64,000 nucleotides of DNA from Sphagnum compactum (GCA_965153455.1 OZ234497.1:9982001-10046000), one strand, 5' to 3'. Positions 23,734 through 36,579 are shown, counted from the stretch's first letter. The notes: a model not told the origin generated them from the sequence alone. Numbers and translations are program-made.

Positions 23734-26700
23734 TCCCAAAGGAGAAAAGGAGGTCAAGACTCAAGACTCAAGAGAGAATGATTGGGACAAAAAGGGAGAA
23801 ATGATTTTTGACTACATGACAACAAGGAAGAATGACATCAGACTCCAGAGGAAAACTTCTTCAAGAAAGCAACAAAAACAAAATTAATTGCACTAAAAAG
23901 AGCTTCCTATCATGAGTGTGGCCTCTTATGAATTAATGAGCCATTATAACCACATTGGAACAAAGCTGCAGATTTGGGGGGTGGGGGGAGGGGGGGATAA
24001 AAGCAAACCCCTCCATATTGCCAATCAAGTGAACACACCTTGTTGTTTTCCTTTATGCTAACTTAGCTGGAAAGTAATATGAAAATGAAGCCCCAATTTG
24101 TTGTTGTTGTTGTTCTTCTTCTTTTATGATGGGCCTTCACACAACAAATGTGACCCACAAATTTTTAGGGGAAGGGAAGGATGTATTTGAAGAGGGTGAA
24201 AATGTGACAAGTGCATCTCACAGTCACTGAATAGTGATGAAAGTTGTAATTTTAAAAAACAAATTTTAATTGAAATTCTTTTATGTATGGCTACCATTTT
24301 GTCAAATTGATTTTTTTTTTAAATAAAATTTTTTGGGGCTATTTCACCAGATTAACATTTGCTGTTTTGCCAAGCCTACTTTACCATTTTCCTAAGTTGC
24401 CAAAGTAAGTACACATTGCCAAATCACCAACCCCACATTGTGGAATCACCAACTCCACATTGCCATGGTTAGTAGTTGCCATTGGCTAAATTAAAATTTT
24501 CACATAGCCTATGCCTTAAATGTGTTCCTTTGCTGCCCAAACTTGTGCCCCAAAAAAGGAAAAAAAAAAATCCAATTTTCAGGCTCAAACATCTGTTGGG
24601 GGGAGGAGGGTTTGGGGTGTCCTTCATTAGACATAGACATGAGAATTGGGTCAAACTAGATGTTAATTGTAAACATAACCAAATTCATCCACGGATACCA
24701 AGTTGACCCAATTTTCATAAGCTAGCTAATGAAGGGCTCAAACATCTTTGTTTTTGGTTTGTTGGGGAGGTTGCCGGGGAGCGAGGGTGTGGTGTGTTTG
24801 ATTTCATGGCTCATTGAGGCATGAAAATAACCCTTTCTTTGCCTCTAGAGTTTTCTTCAGCTGCAGTTTGAGAGCAAGTTCAACGGTTTAGAGCTTGAGT
24901 TATGTGTGTTTTTGTTCGTGTTCAATCTTTTCGACATTGTGACACTTAAACCTATTGAATGAGATGTAGAAACCCGAGGATGAAATTTGGATGATGGGTG
25001 AAGTTGACTCATCACCTCCCCTATGCCTAGCACTAGTAATGTGCAGTTAGCTATTTGATAATATGGAGTTGATGATTTGCTAATGTGAACTTGGCAAAGT
25101 GTAAAGTGGGTGTAGACTTTTAGCCTTGAATTACAAACCCTGTCTGTACCCGGAGGGTATATCCAGGTAAAAGACATACCCCCCATAACACATCATTTTC
25201 CTTTTTCTTAGAAGGGGGTTTTAAACATCAAACCTGGTTGTCCTGATGTTACCAGAACAGAAATCATCCGACTAATAGAACTAACATCCTGATAAAGGTT
25301 TGGTGTGGTTTCTGATACCCACCCAACAATGGCATTTCCAGGAGGTAAAGTCCCTCGATTAAGACGGTCCTAAGATTTGGGGGCCCAGGCACACTTGCAT
25401 TGTCTCTTGTGTGCCCCTTATCTTTACTTTAGGGACCTTTCCATCCCAAGGCTTTATTTACTCTTACAATAGCACAATGATTAGTTAGTTACCAACCAAA
25501 TTACACATCACAAATTTGGAATCTTCATCTTTCCTTGGTCTTCACACCCCGCCAAATAATGTTGTTGCCATTTGATTAGTAGAAACTAATTAAAAACAAT
25601 CTTGTTATTATCTATTTGTTATGAAGATGGATTTTTTCAAATGGGAAGTAGTTATGTGAAAAGTAACCCTACCATATGATAATTGACCTCCTCATGGTTA
25701 TCCACACATCTAGTTTTGTGCATACAATTGATAATCCAGACACTTCCTTCCTAAACCCTAGGCAAAACAAAACAAAACCAAACAATTGTTTAAATGCAAT
25801 TAGGCCAGCCCACAACACTAGAGGCTTCCTACTTGAGACCTCAACCAAGTCAAAGCACAGATGAGGTGCACCTGGGGAGAAGCAAAAGGACAAGGGAATG
25901 ACAACATCACAGGGAAATAAGTTAAACAAAAGAACACACATGAGCAGCATACAATTGGCAGGCCACAAATAAAATCTCCTTGGCTTGAGGGTCCATGTGC
26001 AAGGCACCTCCCCCAACCTCCTCCCCCCCCATCATATAGGTATGAACATTATGGTAATGAGTGCTTTTTTGTTTTCTTGGATGACATTTAGGTGGGATCC
26101 AACTTCCAAAAGCAAAACTAATTGATGCCCAAGGCACCATTCTTGACATGTTGAAAAAGAAAAAGTTGCCTAAACTATGATTTTGTTGGTGTGAATATAT
26201 TACATGTGGAGGAGCCAAATGAGTTCCCAAAGAAGCTCTTTGGCAACAATCTAAACATGCTTTGCTTGTAGGTCTAGATTTCCAAAGGAATTAGCTTAAG
26301 TTCTCACTTGTTGGATGCGTAAGCATGATGCAATGGCAATTGCAATTATTGATCTTTATAGATAATGGAGGTTGCTACAAACATGACACTAGTCATGAGC
26401 AATCAAATAGTTGTTGGCAACAAGCAACAAAGGACCTTGGGCCGTGCATTGTGCTCAAATCAGGGTGTGTGTAAGTGTACCCTATCCAAAATTTCAAAAG
26501 CAAAGGAGATTTAATCTTGATTGTGCATTGTGCTTAAAACACGTTGTATGTTAGATGCTCACTATCCAAATTTTTAAAGTTTGAAAGGAGCACGACGGAG
26601 TTGACCCAACTTCAAGGTCAAGCAACCGGAGAACTTTAGGGGGTGAAAGGTTAAATGATATTGTGGATGGAGGTGTTGTGAAGGTGTTGCATTTTTTTAA

Positions 26701-27454
26701 GCAAACAAAGCAGTTGATTAGGGACTTTTGAAGTAATTGTTGTTGGAATATTTGGTATTGATGTTTTCTTTTTTTCTCTTAAACATTGGAGGTTTGAAAT
26801 TATAGTTTAACGGTGCTAGTTTTGGATCCTTTAGCTTTATGCTCTTTAGTTAGTTTGGAAGATTTCATCAAAGCTTTGCCAACATCATTATGGCTCTATC
26901 GTTATCAATGTATTTCTTTCAATTATTTTATTTTTAAATGGCAACATGTTGCCAGAGAATTGAGTTTTACACCAAAAAAGTATTTTTTTTTCAAGTCGTT
27001 ATATTGGAGAAATCACAAGATAGTAAAAATTCATCACCAAAAAAAGTCACTCATTGTTATACAGATAGAATATATTCTGATTCTTCAAATTACACATGCT
27101 CGTGCTGAACTCAAAATGGTTGATTTTCCATTACCATTGTTTGAGTAAGCTTTATAACTTTTGGAATGATGACTATGGATGACTAATTGAAACTTTGACA
27201 ATTGTTTATATTTTAAACTTTTAATTCATATTTTCATTTTCCTTGATTTGAAAGCATTGGATATATTTTAATGCCTAATATAAGTGTGAATATGTACAAA
27301 TTTATTTAACACCAAGTGTAAACCTATGAAGTCATGTCATTAGAGTGAATTGGTTGATTTCATAGCAACTAGTGATTTCAAACATATCCAATATGACCCA
27401 TCATATTTTAACCCATGTATTAACTATCAAAGAACTTGGCATAGGAAGCCCCAT

Positions 27455-27459
<5 letters not shown>

Positions 27460-27487
<28 letters not shown>

Positions 27488-27489
27488 GT
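27460..27489. repeat. (TA)n microsatellite
   Basis: About 14 uninterrupted TA dinucleotides. Confidence 0.95.
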
Positions 27490-27692
27490 AGAGCCATAAT
27501 TTTTTGCCAATGCTTAATGGCTTGCACCGAAGAAAAACCATTGAAAAACATCAAAGCTTGTGGGGCCCTTAAGGCCATCACCGAGCTTCTGAATAACAAT
27601 GGCCTTAAGGGTTTAGGGGTTATTTTTGCAAACATTCCCCATTGGGAACCCACCCACACATGCCAATCCCCCAAAATCAGCTGTCGTTTACA

Positions 27693-27752
27693 AACGGCTG
27701 TTGCCTTCACTCACATATACTTAACGGTTGTTGCCTTCACTCACATAATACT
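27693..27752. repeat. Tandem duplication, 30-bp unit
   Basis: Two adjacent copies of a unit built on GTTGCCTTCACTCACATA. Confidence 0.85.
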
Positions 27753-28330
27753 ATTCTTGGTTCATGATCAAAACCGATAAGTCTGAAATAAGACTTATTA
27801 ATGGTTTTGTAGCAAGCTAATAAATTGTGTGCACACTACTAAACCCAACTCCTCCCTCCCCTCCCCTTCCCCGCACCCCCACTTGAACGATATTTAGGTG
27901 ACCAATTTGGGGTTGCCTTGGCATTGACAATGATTTGGGAAATAATCTTGGGTCCTATTTTAGGTGGGTGCAATCAAATTTATTCTCTTCAAGAAATTTT
28001 GATAAACAGGTCTTTAATAATAAAAAAAAAGTTTCTATTCACCTGGGTAAAATTAATGCATGCAAATAGGGTTTGGCCAGGGTGAACATGAGGCCTTGAA
28101 GTAGCCTACAATCAACCTCAGAAATGTTAAATTTGAACTGGGAGACTCTGTTTTAGGTCCTGTCATGTTAAGCATGAAACCCAAAAAAATAATTTTGCAA
28201 GGTTTTTTCCATTGTATGTACAAGCATAGGTGCTTTGATCAACTATTAAAAGGCCAACAGGGTAAACTCAGTGGACAAGGTCCCCACAATGAAAAGAATG
28301 CACGTGATCACTAGGTGCATTAGGTATATA

Positions 28331-28348
28331 TAGAGAGAGAGAGAGAGA
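28331..28348. repeat. (GA)n microsatellite
   Basis: About nine GA dinucleotides. Confidence 0.9.
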
Positions 28349-28712
28349 TGGGAACTACAGTTTGCTCTATAGGTGGGGAACTACTGGTAAGCTTGCTTTG
28401 AAGGGGTTGCTCTTTTTGCCCTCAAAGACATTCTAAATGTTCAAGTGTTGTTGGGGGAAAGGGGGGGGGGGCAGTTGGTGTTCACTTGAGATGAAGGAAT
28501 ATTTTGTGAAGTCAGAAATCTGTGATTTGGACCAATATGTTGACTATAACATTTTCTTTGTGTCCCCAACTGCCACCCACATAATCTAACAACATCTTCC
28601 TCGTATTTGCTGATGATATCGGTGTTTGGATACAGCTTTTTGAAGGTTCATGTCCTGACTTTATGCAGTTTCTTATCGTACTACTTCCTTCACTCTACAA
28701 ATGAACAATGAT

Positions 28713-28900
28713 GATGAAACCCTGCTAATCCTAAATAAACCAAAGCACCAAAAAAGGGGGAAAACAAGAAGGAACAAAATGGAAGGCCCTGCATTCAAGA
28801 AGACAAAAGAACCACCTAAGAGGGCCACCCACATGGGGAACATCAAGTTCTTGAACCCCCACAAGGGAAGCATCAAGTTCTTGAACACCCTCCTACCACG
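28713..28900 (-). mobile_element. SINE, copy 2 (3' part, inverted)
   Basis: 28713-28860 is the inverted complement of roughly 23383-23526, including the shared blocks AATCCTAAATAAACC and GAACCACCTAAGAGGG. The tRNA-like head with box A and box B is not recognisable here, so this is a truncated or rearranged copy. A short internal duplication (CATCAAGTTCTTGAAC, twice) lies at its 5' side. Confidence 0.6.
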
Positions 28901-29223
28901 AGAAGTATATCAAATAAGGAAAGAGGAGAACCTCTTGAAAGGATGCCTAGCCTAGAAGAATCCTCACCTAATGTAATATCATATCTCAAAATAGAGACTG
29001 CATGCACATGTTGTAACACCATTGACATTCTTTGTTTACAAAATGTGTGTAAAATTGAGAGAGAAGAACCCCTAGTGCCTTTCGTTCCCCACGCCATGTT
29101 GGCACATCGATGAAAAAACTCATCCATGTATTAGCGTAAACATTTGAAAACTTCTATAGTTAGAGGATAAACATGTCCATTGATAATCGATCACGATAAA
29201 ACCATCCTTTGTTTGAGCTACGA

Positions 29224-30756
29224 CTATTGTAACAACCCATGAAAAAGAACAACCCGCAAAACCAAATCATCTCGAATGGGGACAACTATGACAATGTCTA
29301 CCAATGTGCGGACACTATTGATTAATTGCACAATGTCAATTCGACGATACGAAGACTGCAGTGTAAAGGAAAAAAAGGACATGGGTTTACTCTTGTGAGA
29401 TATCAAATCTCGCATTTCTCGCAATGGTTGTGAAAGCATTTCGCACAACAGCATGCGAGGTCGTCCTCTCCCCACCACGTGCACACTGAAAAAGGTGGAT
29501 CCCCATAGGATCCAAATGCTGGTTACAAATGCAGTTTGAGACCCCAAGGATTAAAGGATGGGAAAGGCCCAACCTAGTGTGCAATGTGGTGGAGAAAACA
29601 TTTGAAGGTAGGCGGAAAAAAAAAATGACTAAATGGGTTAACAACTAAATGTTCACACCTAGCTTCGCACACAACTTCAAGTGCATTTGATGTGAATTAG
29701 AAAGTAAATAAGAAAGGATGTTAATAAAAGAATGGTTGTGTAATTTTTTAAAAATATCCTCCTAAAGGCGATCTAAACCTCTTTCGGCCACCTACTCAAA
29801 AGGGGGGAACACATGCTCTAACCCCTAAAGGAAAAAACTTTCACGTTGATTTCAAATGCGCCTAAAAAAGGAATGGCCCCAAGCTATTCGCACCTATCAC
29901 CTCCAACAAGAATAGGAAAAAATCTAAAAAAACCTAGAAGCTATGATAGGGGCTACTAAGGACCAATTCCCCAAATAGGTAGCTAAAACCATGAGCTCCG
30001 AAAAAATCAACCCTACGCCCCCACTAAAACTAAGGAGAACCACTTGTTGATGATCTAAATGGGTCTTGGAGCACTCCAATGAACTCGGACCCAAAAGTCT
30101 TTCAAAAACTCCCATAAAGGTGGAGTCAAAAATAATGAACTAACTCTCAAAGCCTGGAAAGGGGGGGGGAGGGGGGGAAGCAACCAAAAAAAAAATGAAA
30201 CATCAAAAGAGGATATCAAAAGCCACCTAGACGTCCCCTAATCTTGGGAGCACATTTACATGCCGAACATCCTTGTTTAAAACGTCTTGCCAAAAAAAAA
30301 AGGTAAAGGAGGCAGAGCCAAAGGGGATGCCAAGGATCCTGATGCCATCGGGGGGCGACAAAACTCAATAAGGGGGACCAACCTAGGAAGTAAGCTAGAT
30401 GGAGCCCACATCGAACACTTGCAAAATTGAACAAATAACCCTACAAAAAACAACTGGGAAATAAAATGATGAAAAAAAAGGGAGATGACATGGGTAGGGC
30501 TGAGGATACGGGTGTCATTAGCTAGGGAAAGGAAGAGACGCGAAAGGAAACCTCCAAAGAACAACGCAAAGTGAAAAAATGGACTAGTGCAAAAAGAGGC
30601 CCTATACTCAAGTCGCCATGGTATGTGCCCACAAAAGAAAGAATGACAGATAAAACCCCTAAGGAATAATGATGATTGAAGTACAAAGGAACCTAAAGGC
30701 GATGAAAAGAACAAACACAAGGGCAAAGTTGGGATAATTGGCCTTTTGTTGCCCAA
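29224..30756 (-). pseudogene. Broken LINE-type (non-LTR) reverse transcriptase, C-terminal half
   Basis: Three separate - strand frames hold pieces of one protein in the expected order. 30277-30756 contains LANDTRILSP, matching the catalytic A-D-D-T block of plant non-LTR reverse transcriptases but with Asn for one Asp, then a block ending VPLIEFC. After a frameshift, DGIRILGIPFGSASF (near 30303-30347) matches the following thumb-region block. 29387-29644 carries a C-terminal zinc-finger-like motif (C-x-C ... GIHLFQC) followed by RGGERTTSH, and 29224-29547, in another frame, carries RRIDIVQLINSVRTLVDIVI, the usual block after it. At least two frameshifts and the altered catalytic Asp make it inactive. 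The start is unknown and the N-terminal half is not recognised. Confidence 0.7.
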
Positions 30757-31560
30757 AGCTTTTGGAAAATGGCTTCACAAAAAATGGTGTTGAAAATGTT
30801 TGCAATGTCTACCTAAGCACCACCTAATTAGGATGGGCATCCAGAGTGGCTTAAATACCATGAATCGTGGCCCCACAACCTCCTATAACCACCACCCCGA
30901 ACCAATATCATGACAAATGAAAAGTAAACACATCATGAAATTATAGGATAAAGCCTCGCTCACTAACCAGTAAAATGTGTCGCCCATTTTAATCCAACGG
31001 ATGCCACCAAAGGATTTGACCAAAGCCAAAAACCAATTAGCCCCAGGAACCTGAGCCACATACCCAAAGATGCAGCCAACAGCCACATGGGAACACAATT
31101 GGTGGAGCTGAATAAAGCCACTCACTGAATTTTCAAGGTTAAAAAAATCTCAAAGATGTTTGAAGACCATGTTAAATGGACCACCAAAAAAAATTGAAAC
31201 ATGCACAAAAATTCCAACCTAAAAGAGTCCACAAAAAGTTTAAGATTTAAATTTAGTTGAAAATCTATTAAGGAATTTGAGTAGGAGGAGTTTATGTCTA
31301 GTGGGTGTAAAGTTAGCAACGCATTAATCGTTTTTAAGAACGCCAAAGTTGGGGCAAGAGGGGCAAAAGCCTTAACAACACGCACAAATTCCTTAGCGTG
31401 CTTTAGGGTTAAATTCCATCCTAGCCAACGCACAATAGGGTGCCATAGAGGCAAAATAAAAATCAGGCAAAGTTGTTGATGTGCCCATAATGAAGGACAA
31501 GGCTGGCACCTATGCATGTGCCTATACTTATAAAAGGTGCTCTACCTAAAGCTATTATGA
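30757..31560 (-). other. Probable upstream part of the broken LINE, unreadable
   Basis: Sequence upstream of the recognised reverse transcriptase blocks on the same strand. It holds a 131-codon frame (31122-31517) with no motif I can place. It is attributed to the LINE by position only. Confidence 0.25.
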
Positions 31561-32101
31561 ATCACCAGAAAGGAATCGTTGAAGGCATGTTTTAGTCTTT
31601 TTATGTTCGGCCGATCCCCCACGAAGGAAAAAAGAAAGACACCACTGAAAGAACAACAAATATAGGTACCAAGTTATCGCATAAAATGGGTCTTATGTTA
31701 AGTGGTCAAAAGGAAGGCAAAAAGCAAACTGCACCTTTCGCCAAAGAATGAAAGGGATGCACGCATACAAACACAGTTAGAAAAGGCCCAAATGGAAGGT
31801 GCTCGAAAGATCTAATGCCAAAATCCAAGTCTAGGCCACTAAGGGGGGGGAAGGGGGGCAAAGAAGAGATAGAAAAACTTGGAAAGCCATTTTGAAGGAA
31901 AATTTGATAAGCCTGATAATGCCTTTAATGTCGAACCATGCCATGTTGGGAAAATAAGGTTCCACAACCGAAACATGGAATGTCATGGAAGGCCCCACAA
32001 GCCAAGGATGATGCTACAATAGAAGGGCCATAAGCCATTTGACGAACCGAACCAAAACAGGAACCCAAAAGCTAAAGAAGGAAGGTCCTCCATCGCACTA
32101 T

Positions 32102-32298
32102 GTGAAAAGGAAAAAGAAAAAAAGAACGAAAGAAATAGGAAAGAAAAAAACAAGAATGAAAGAAAAAAGGAAGAAAGAAAGAAAGAAAAGAAGAAAGGAG
32201 AAAAAAAGGAAGGAAAAAAAAAACTAGAAGAAATAAGGAAAAAAAGGACAAAGAAAGAAACAAGGAAAGAAAAAGGGAAGAAAGGGGGGAAAAAAAAC
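32102..32298. repeat. Purine-rich (GAAA/GGAA) low-complexity tract
   Basis: About 200 bases almost entirely A and G, with GAAA and GGAAA units. The - strand reads as Phe/Leu/Ser-rich frames that are artefacts of this composition. Confidence 0.9.
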
Positions 32299-32345
32299 TG
32301 CCTCAAATTATTGCATTACTCCCACCCATTGACCCGTCTCCTCTT

Positions 32346-32475
32346 GCCATCGCCAAGACACCTCCCTGATGCGTTGACGTGCCTCCTGCCATTACCAAGA
32401 CACCTCTTGATGCGTTGATGCACTTCCTGCCATGATGAGGACACTTCCTTGATGCATTGATGCACCTTCAACCAT
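32346..32475. repeat. Tandem repeat, about 41-bp unit, 3 copies
   Basis: The units share CCAAGACACCTC and TTGATGCGTTGATGCAC with a few substitutions per copy. Confidence 0.8.
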
Positions 32476-33641
32476 CGCCAGGAACTAGCTTTGGCCCTTA
32501 AACCTTTAGAGCTTAGGTAGTTTGCACATATCCCGCACCCTAATCCATCACCATTGATGTGCTGTGTGATGGCTAGCATGAGATGCCGCTCTGCAAAGCT
32601 GTTGTAATGACTTGCAGTTCTCATGCCATTTTGTTATTCTCACACGATGAGTTAAGAACGCATATGGTAGCATTGTTGTGTACCCTTAGACTACTAATTG
32701 AAAAGTTCATGGTCTGGGAAAGGCAATTACATTGTTGGTATGGAGACAACAAGCCATGTTGTTGTTCTTTCTAGTGGTGGCCCAATAACAACTCCCAACA
32801 AATCAAGATAATGAACAATTGTTTGTTTATTTCAAGAATCCACAATAAACAAGTTGAAGGAAACAAGTAACAACCAACATATCTAAATCAATGATTAATA
32901 TGTGGCCTTGCAAAAACATTTCACATCCAAGTTTACTTATTTACTTTTTTGCAACCCCACCCATAAAACTAAAGATTGCAAATAGGTGGCAAACTACTAA
33001 ATAGCAAACTACTTTGACTAATCATTATGATTATCCAATTAAAAACAAGGAACAACAGTTAAATCACATTTGTTACACCGTTCTATAGCAAGTGTTAGGT
33101 TGTGTAACAACCTTTACCAACGTCAACAAGTTATATGAAAATGGTATGCCAAAACCATTTTGCTAGGCCAAACCAGTATATTGTAATTTTTCTTCATTTC
33201 TGGAACTTACAAATGTCCAAATGTCCATTACAACTTAGAAATGCCCAAATTTCCATTTTAATACCACTTGTTTCCCAAATAATTATGTTGGGAAATCTCA
33301 CTTGGGGACGTCAACTAGCATCATTATACATTGATACCATGGTAAAAATCTCAAAGTGTTGTTTTCAGGTTGTTTTTAAACATTGTAAACATGCCTTTTG
33401 TAAACTAATTGAGTGCAAATTTAACATTTCCTACATTAAAAATTAGCCTCCCAAAGACCTCATTCAAGAAGGTGAAGGTGCCAATGTAAGTGTTGGCTCA
33501 CCCTGGCCCCCAATATCTAGGGTTTCAATTGTGTTGTTTAGGTGTTGCTAACAAGTTTCATCATATAATTCCAAAGCATAATTTGTGAAAGGAAGTATGG
33601 GTATACAATTTTGCCCCTATTATAATGTTGCATAATAGTCC

Positions 33642-33772
33642 TGACAACAAGGCATTACGATCCTAGCGATAGGGCATTACACCTTGTGAACAAAGGAACA
33701 TAATGGTCATGGCAACATGGCATTACAACCTATGAACCAAGGAACATAACAATCTTAGCAATAGGGCATTAG
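33642..33772. repeat. Tandem repeat, about 46-bp unit
   Basis: Recurrent GAACCAAGGAACATAA and CAATAGGGCATTA motifs, two to three copies, lying directly outside the 3' LTR of the chromovirus. Confidence 0.7.
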
Positions 33773-34225
33773 TGTCATACCCAGATTCGCCTTGGCATTC
33801 CTTGCAACTTTGCTTTCATTCACACACTTAGTTAAATACCTAAACTACTTACACATGGCAAACCACGCATGGGTGAGATTTGGCATTCAAACTTGTTTCG
33901 TAACCTAAGGCTAACCCCAACCTTTAGACAATTGGGACCAAACTTGTTGTAGACTTCCCAAATGAGCATCTCCTTGGGCCCCCTTCCTTAAACCCTCATT
34001 CGCTAGCACTTCTGTGATTCATGAATGTTGTTAAACCAGGAGTCGAACCTAAACCAACACTTAGACTCACGATCCCAAGCTACCACAAGGCCAGCTTCAC
34101 GGTGGTCCGGACTAAGGCTTTGATTAAGCAAATCCTCTCAATTGAAGTCCACCTACAAAGTCATGTCACTGTCCCCCACTTTAGAGATGTCAACATCCTT
34201 GTTGACATTATTTTGGGGTGACTAC
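33773..34225 (-). repeat. 3' LTR of the chromovirus
   Basis: Starts on the + strand with TGTCATACCC and shares with 45665-46010 the blocks GCCTTGGCA, TTCATTCACACA, AGTTAAA and GGTTAACCCCAA-like sequence in the same order. The other end is placed at GGGGTGACTAC, a decayed complement of TGTAACACCCC. On the - strand the part at 34030-34190 contains a tRNA-like box B (GGTTCGACTCC), and this part reappears inverted at 46540-46680. Confidence 0.6.
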
Positions 34226-34234
34226 CCTTAAGCA

Positions 34235-34258
34235 CTTCTACTACCTTTTTTTCCCTTC
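34235..34258 (-). other. Probable polypurine tract of the chromovirus
   Basis: A nearly pure pyrimidine run on the + strand, hence purine-rich on the element's strand, about ten bases internal to the proposed 3' LTR start. This is where the plus-strand primer of an LTR element lies. Confidence 0.45.
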
Positions 34259-34939
34259 AACCTAGTGGTGGGATTAATTACTTCCTGATCAAAGGAAACC
34301 ATTCGTGCTATGTCTTTGTGTTACCAACACAAGAGGTATTACTAAATGTGTATTTTGTTTTTACCCAGTGCATTCATTTCTGGCTTCTTCCCCAAATTCC
34401 CCCTTGTGACCATCTCTTCTTTCCTTGGAATCCACTTTGAGTCTAGTTTAAAGGTTCTAATCACCACAACGAACAAGGGTTTCAAATGCGCCAACATATA
34501 ATGTTGAATTGGGTTCTACGATCCAAATCCCCTTTACTTAAATGGGACATGATTCGCAAGTTCATGCATAGGAAGTCTAACTTCCCCACTCAAGGATGTG
34601 CCATTTTATTTGCACACATCACCACCTTAATCTCGCTTGACCAAGCTTTAGAGTTTTTTTATTCAAGTTCAACTCCAAGTCCATTTCCATTGGTTGCCAC
34701 CTCCTCACCTTTACCAGCCGTTTGCTCCAACATGAACCTTAGCCTTTTCGTTGCCGACCACATTTGTGAAAACCCTTAACCTTCTATTAGTGAGGATGAT
34801 TAAATTTGTTATTTTTGTGGGCGTTTTCCCCCACTTTAAAAGGGGTTGATGCCTTCATCAACACTTAGGCCATTTGTAGGTGGGCCTTTTTATTTTATTT
34901 TTCTTCATTATAAGTTTGTGACCCCCTTTCTTGCCCAAA

Positions 34940-35032
34940 CTTGTTCACCATTTCTAGGAGGTGGTCTAAGTGAACAGGCTTCATCCACACTACCTCCTTA
35001 TGATGATAGCCCTTGTACTTCACCAAATACTA
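34940..35032 (-). pseudogene. Chromodomain remnant, C-terminus of integrase
   Basis: The - strand reads YLVKYKGYHHKEVVWMKP, matching the chromodomain core (YLVKWKGY...W). A stop codon, TAG, stands where the Glu preceding YLV is usual, one step from GAG. It lies downstream of the integrase GPF/Y module, as in chromoviruses, where it is thought to steer insertion to heterochromatin. Confidence 0.6.
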
Positions 35033-35115
35033 TTTGCCTTTGAGGCATGTTTGCCTCATGTGGAGTATGTTTTTGATTTTGGCCACTAGCATATGTTCAA
35101 TGCTTCCACTTCTGG

Positions 35116-36180
35116 TCACATATTTTGTTTTTGTTTTAGCCTTTGTTCATCACACAAAAACAACTTCAGTTTCAAGATGTGAAAGGTCGAATGTGCCACA
35201 AAATTAGTTGACAATTTTAGGGTATACACATCGAGATGTAACTTATGCAAAATTTCATTAGGCCCTTTGTACTTGGTAGTGAAATTTGAGGCTAGTTTAT
35301 TGGGCATTTTAAAATCTTGGATGTTTAACCACACATATTGCCCAACCTCAAACTCCACATGCCTTCATATTTTATTAACATGCTTTTCATGCTGCTTTCA
35401 AGCTAACTTCAAAAGCTTCTTGGCTTAAGTGTATAACTTTTCACGCCCCTTGACAATCTCCACAATTTCTTTGGAGTGGTCTTTTCGTCCCATGGGAATG
35501 GCTAAATCCATTGTTTTCCTAGTTTATTTTCTCAACGTTAATTCAAATAGAAACATTTTTGTTATTGTTCGTGCGTTGTGGAGTTGTAACAAAATTCCAC
35601 CAGGCCTAAATGTTCACCCCAATCTTTTTTATCGACACTCACATAGTTTCTGAGATATGGGTTCAATATTTCATTGACCTTTTATCATTTGGCCATCGGT
35701 TTATGGATGAAATGTTGTAGTAAAAGACAAGTTCGTTCACACCTAGAATAAATGCTTTTAGAAGTCCGCCATAAAATTGGTGTTTCTATCACTTATGATG
35801 AATTGAAGCATCTCATGGTGCCTCATATCAAGGAATAACTTTGTTGAATTGAAAGTTGTTGCGATTATCTTTGTTGGAACCATTTTTGCCAATTAGGAAA
35901 ATCGATTGATTACCACTAGAATGACGTCCAGTCCATTCTATTTGGGTAATTGTGTCATGACGTCCATGGAGATACTTTCTCATGGCTCATTAAGGATTGG
36001 TAGAAGTTTGTACAACCCATATTTCTTTTTGTAAATGGATTTCATGTTTTGGCATTTTACACAAGTGTGCATGAAATGTTCCACATCTTTTTTCATCTTA
36101 GGCCAGTAAAACCTTTTTCCTATGGCCACCTTTGTGGTTCACTCCCCACGATCCTTGACATGTGCACATCATGTTCTTCT
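35116..36180 (-). pseudogene. Chromovirus integrase, frameshifted
   Basis: From N to C on the - strand: a zinc-binding end with CVKCQ (near 36080), preceded in a shifted frame by FYWPKMKKDVEHF; a catalytic core region with several stops and frame changes (35400-36000); and a C-terminal module in one open frame (35116-35358) with EVGQYVWLN, KYKGPNEI (GPF/Y type) and HSTFHILKLK. At least four frame changes are needed to follow it. It served to insert the element into chromosomal DNA; it cannot be made now. Confidence 0.7.
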
Positions 36181-36579
36181 TGCATGATTTTTGTGCATAA
36201 TTTTCTTGCTAACACATAGATTCGAAATTGTTTCCATTTTAACAATCCCTGTTTTATGGTGATGTTTTTCACCTTCCTATGCTCTCACAAATCTTTAAAA
36301 TATCATTGTGCGAGCGAATCTTGCACATAAGCCTTTCTTATCCTCCATTCAAACTTGCTTTCCCTTTGGAAGATGGACCTTAGTGCCTGAATCTTGGTAA
36401 GGGGTTTTGAACTTCTTCCTTCCTACTTAGCACATCGGGGACTATGTTGTCTCGTCCTAATTTGTGAATTAGTTCCACATCCACAAACCAAGGTATTGTG
36501 CCATCTTAATTGTTTCACAAAAGCCATTGGTTGGGTTTCAAAATATTTCAAGGAAACATTGTCTGTAAAGACCTTGGTC

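Larger units (their letters stand above)
23527..28700. other. Unrecognised intergenic DNA with simple repeats
   Basis: Contains an AC run (23707-23733), G-rich patches (23977-23997), a TA run (27460-27489), a 13-bp inverted pair at 27568-27610, a 30-bp tandem duplication (27693-27752) and a GA run (28331-28348). No frame resembles a known protein. Confidence 0.5.
31561..33772. other. Unrecognised DNA with purine-rich and tandem repeats
   Basis: No gene seen. Holds an almost pure A/G tract, a 41-bp tandem repeat and a 46-bp tandem repeat that ends at the LTR boundary at 33773. Confidence 0.5.

Noticed and set aside
25669-26230. Two overlapping - strand frames of 102-115 codons
   Set aside because: No family resemblance, and the products differ between frames with no conserved block.
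31983-32306. Phe/Ser/Leu-rich frame on the - strand
   Set aside because: A composition artefact of the purine-rich tract at 32102-32298.
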